A stretch of DNA of 56,403 bases from an uncultured Arenicella sp. (lineage in GTDB: Bacteria; Pseudomonadota; Gammaproteobacteria; Arenicellales; Arenicellaceae): assembly GCA_937989675.1 (NCBI GenBank), contig CALKRK010000076.1, positions 1 to 56,403 on the forward strand, given 5' to 3'. The notes beneath the pieces were generated by a model. The model did not search any database, had not been told where the DNA came from, and saw only the letters and a program-made list of their open reading frames with translations. Positions 54,156-56,403 of this stretch are shown here, one piece after another. The position numbers and the translations under genes are program-made. Every line of letters begins with the position of its first letter. Positions within the stretch are counted from its first letter, which is position 1.

Positions 54156-55381
54156 CGTGAAGTCATATATTTTTTAATCTCAAGGCGGGTCACCATGCCC
54201 ATGTGTACTTCATCCGGGCCGTCCGCTAAGCGTAATGCTCTCACACCAGCCGCGAAGTGCGCCAGCGGAAAATCAGAACACATACCTGCGCCGCCGTGCA
54301 TTTGCACAGCCATATCGACTACTTCTTGTGCCATTCTCGGTACCGCCACCTTGATTGCAGATATCTCCGTCATGGCATTTTTCACACCTACGTTATCTAT
54401 CTTCCATGCCGCGTTAAGTGTGAGTAAACGAGCTTGGTCAATTGCAATTCGCGCTTGCGCAATACGTTCTCCATTGCCTCCAAGCTTAATTATTGGCTTA
54501 CCAAAAGCCTCCCGTTTAAAACCTCGATCAATCGCGAGTTCTAATGCTTTCTCGGCCAAACCAATGGTTCTCATGCAATGATGAATTCGGCCAGGTCCAA
54601 GCCGGCCCTGCGCAATAGCAAAGCCCTTACCCATTCCCATAATCAAATTTTCTTTTGGAACTCGAACATTCGTAAGGTGCATCTCACCATGTCCAAAAGG
54701 AGCATCGTAATCACCATACGCCGTTAGCATGCGTTTGACATCAAGCCCTTGCGAGTCCAGCGGCACAATCACCATTGAGTGTTGGTTGTGGCGGTCGTTG
54801 CCAGGGTTCGATAAGCCCATAAAAATAGTGAACTTAGCGTTCGGATGCCCTAAGCCTGTGCTCCACCACTTTTTCCCGTTGACTACAATATCATCACCAT
54901 CTTCTTCAATAGTGGCTTGCATGTTGGTAGCGTCTGAAGAGGCTACGTCCGGCTCAGTCATGCCGAAAACAGAACGGATTTCACCAGCCAATAGGGGTTT
55001 TAACCACTTCTCCTTTTGCTGGTCATTCCCAAAATGGTAGAGAACTTCCATGTTTCCCGTATCCGGCGCATTACAATTAAATATCTCAGGAGCAAATAGC
55101 ATGCGCCCCATTTCTTCCGCTAGTGGCGCATATTCGAGTGTGGTTAACCCTTGGCCTAGTTCATCATCAGGTAAGAATAAGTTCCAAAGCCCTTGCTCCT
55201 GCGCCAAGGTTTTAAGCTCTTCAATTTTTGGGTGCACCTGCCAATTGCGCCAATCACCATCTGGGTTAAGCTCGTGGATCTCTGTATAGAGTTGCATTTC
55301 AAACGGCTCAACGTGGTCCTGCATAAACGTTTTGATCCGTTGAATGTAGTCTTGGGTCTTCGCGCTGTGTTCAAAATTCAT
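54152..55381 (-). CDS. Acyl-CoA dehydrogenase
   Basis: 409 residues of the FadE11/ACAD11-like branch. Visible motifs: FGMTEPDVASSDATNMQ, VVNGKKWWSTGLGHP, GPGRIHHCMRTIGLAEKALE, and the C-terminal MHGGAGMCSDFPLAHFAAGVRALRLADGPDEVH. It is FAD-dependent and introduces a double bond into acyl-CoA. First gene of the operon (order ACAD, SDR, kinase, phosphatase, SDR), divergent from the LysR gene. Confidence 0.95.
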   Translation of the reverse strand: MNFEHSAKTQDYIQRIKTFMQDHVEPFEMQLYTEIHELNPDGDWRNWQVHPKIEELKTLAQEQGLWNLFLPDDELGQGLTTLEYAPLAEEMGRMLFAPEIFNCNAPDTGNMEVLYHFGNDQQKEKWLKPLLAGEIRSVFGMTEPDVASSDATNMQATIEEDGDDIVVNGKKWWSTGLGHPNAKFTIFMGLSNPGNDRHNQHSMVIVPLDSQGLDVKRMLTAYGDYDAPFGHGEMHLTNVRVPKENLIMGMGKGFAIAQGRLGPGRIHHCMRTIGLAEKALELAIDRGFKREAFGKPIIKLGGNGERIAQARIAIDQARLLTLNAAWKIDNVGVKNAMTEISAIKVAVPRMAQEVVDMAVQMHGGAGMCSDFPLAHFAAGVRALRLADGPDEVHMGMVTRLEIKKYMTSR

Positions 55382-55502
55382 TAAGTACTCTCGGCCAAAT
55401 TAAGCCTAATCAAGGGGTTCTAGTTATTGTTCAAGAATACTTTATAAAAACATGAATGAAATGAAATATACTACACATAAACTATGAATCTTATTCACAA
55501 CA
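55382..55502. promoter_or_regulatory. Divergent promoter region of the ACAD operon and LysR gene
   Basis: 121 bp between the two start codons, AT-rich. LysR regulators usually control the neighbouring divergent operon from this type of interval. I do not see one clear T-N11-A dyad that I would call the site. Confidence 0.5.
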
Positions 55503-56403
55503 ATGTTAGACAATAAACGCATTCAACAACTTGATTTGAATCTATTAAAGGTGTTCAAAAGCCTTTATGAAGAACGCAATATGACGCACACCGCGGATGC
55601 CTTGCACATAACGCCTTCAGCGGTAAGCCATGCCGTCAAGCGGTTGCGTGATGCGCTCGGAGACCCTCTTTTCCGCCGCTCTCAAAACCAAATGGTTCCA
55701 ACCGCGGCCTGCCAACGAATGGCACCACTCATCATCGATAACTTAACTCGATTACAGCAAATATTGCAGCAATGGGGGGAGTTTGATCCAGCAAGCAGCC
55801 AGCATCACTTTCGTATTGGAATGCACGATGCACTGGAACCTTCCTTCTTACCGAAGTTAACGAAAGTCTTTGCTCGGCAAGCACCCGGAGTTAGCTATGC
55901 AAGTGTTAAAGTCGATCGAACCAATTTAAGCCGCGAACTCGACGCAGGCCATATTGATATCGCGCTGGATGTCGCAATGCCAGTAAAACCATCGGTGCGG
56001 AGTAAAATGTTATGGTCCAGTGATTTTTGTGTGTTAATGCGACGCGGTCACCCATTAACCGGCAAACTCAATAAGAAAAACTACCTTTCAGCATCCCACA
56101 TAAATGTCTCAAACCGGCCAATAGGAATGACATTGGAGGACACCTTTTTTCAAAACCAAGGCCTGACTCGCAACAGCAATATTCGCTGTCAGAATTATTT
56201 TGCCGCCACAAAAATTTTGAAAATATCCGACCAATTACTTACCGTTGCAAGAAGCATGTCAGAACAATTCGTCGATGATGATCTGATTGTCGAACCTGTT
56301 CCATTTAATATCTCAAATTTTGGCACGCATCTTTATTGGCACCAGAATACTGATCAGGACAGTGCCATAAAATGGCTTAGAGAAATGATACTCGATGACC
56401 TCC
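55503..56403 (+). CDS. LysR-family transcriptional regulator (3' end outside window)
   Basis: The ORF track omits it because it has no stop in the window. From ATG 55503 the frame is open for 300 codons. The N-terminus is a LysR helix-turn-helix (LDLNLLKVFKSLYEERNMTHTADALHITPSAVSHAVKRLRDALGDPLFRRS), with VPTAAC at the usual place after it. The effector domain begins with HFRIGMHDALEPSFLPKL. The first residues (LDNKRIQQLDLNLLKVF) match the NodD/SyrM-like branch with a long lead. Probably regulates the divergent acyl-CoA dehydrogenase operon. Confidence 0.92.
   Translation, partial: MLDNKRIQQLDLNLLKVFKSLYEERNMTHTADALHITPSAVSHAVKRLRDALGDPLFRRSQNQMVPTAACQRMAPLIIDNLTRLQQILQQWGEFDPASSQHHFRIGMHDALEPSFLPKLTKVFARQAPGVSYASVKVDRTNLSRELDAGHIDIALDVAMPVKPSVRSKMLWSSDFCVLMRRGHPLTGKLNKKNYLSASHINVSNRPIGMTLEDTFFQNQGLTRNSNIRCQNYFAATKILKISDQLLTVARSMSEQFVDDDLIVEPVPFNISNFGTHLYWHQNTDQDSAIKWLREMILDDL

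Overview
The window looks like a chromosomal segment of a marine or aquatic Gram-negative bacterium, probably a gammaproteobacterium with moderate GC. The evidence is gene content: a TonB-dependent receptor with an extracellular alpha-amylase, GH5 glycosidase, YadG/YadH, PpiC, SixA, TraB/GumN, gammaproteobacterial-type PEP carboxylase, and many lipoproteins and signal peptides. I cannot name a genus. I see no rRNA, tRNA, CRISPR array, IS element or prophage. Both window edges cut genes: a membrane protein at the left and a LysR regulator at the right.

Region by region. 1-2467 (+): tail of a membrane protein, an ECF-like sigma factor and a lipoprotein hydrolase. 2480-17411 (-): the most unusual part. 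It holds a seven-repeat secreted protein (291 aa), a 1578-aa secreted protein made of about 42 tandem 37-residue repeats, and a tight five-gene operon: a small secreted Cys-ended protein, a CsgG-type lipoprotein fused to a peptidoglycan-binding-like segment and a DUF4384-like domain, a second small secreted protein, an OmpA-like protein and a periplasmic Sel1/coiled-coil/caspase protein. An autotransporter-barrel protein and a PPC-domain protein follow. I read this as a candidate undescribed CsgG-dependent surface-fibre or beta-solenoid export system.

17749-27330: YadGH-type ABC exporter (+), then on the minus strand a TraB/GumN-thioredoxin-like pair, ppiC, sixA, an LCAT-like lipase paired with a signal-less trypsin-like protein, an ABC-2 exporter and an ABC1 kinase. 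27949-33120 (-): a self-contained operon with its own promoter and terminator, encoding an exported TPR-CHAT protease, an ECF sigma factor, a probable membrane anti-sigma factor and a small Cys-cluster protein. This is the second candidate for a new system: proteolysis linked to sigma-factor control.

33219-44726 (mostly +): ppc, a voltage-gated channel with a calcium-like selectivity filter, a FetB-like permease, a secreted Ig-like protein, a secreted trypsin, GH5 and a prohibitin-like SPFH protein. 44862-49964 (-): a TonB-dependent receptor and an alpha-amylase, each preceded by its own pair of palindromic operator candidates. 50241-55381: a small secreted protein and a five-gene minus-strand operon (acyl-CoA dehydrogenase, SDR, APH-type kinase, histidine phosphatase, SDR) that fits phosphorylation-dependent breakdown of hydroxyacyl-CoA. 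A divergent LysR regulator runs off the right edge.
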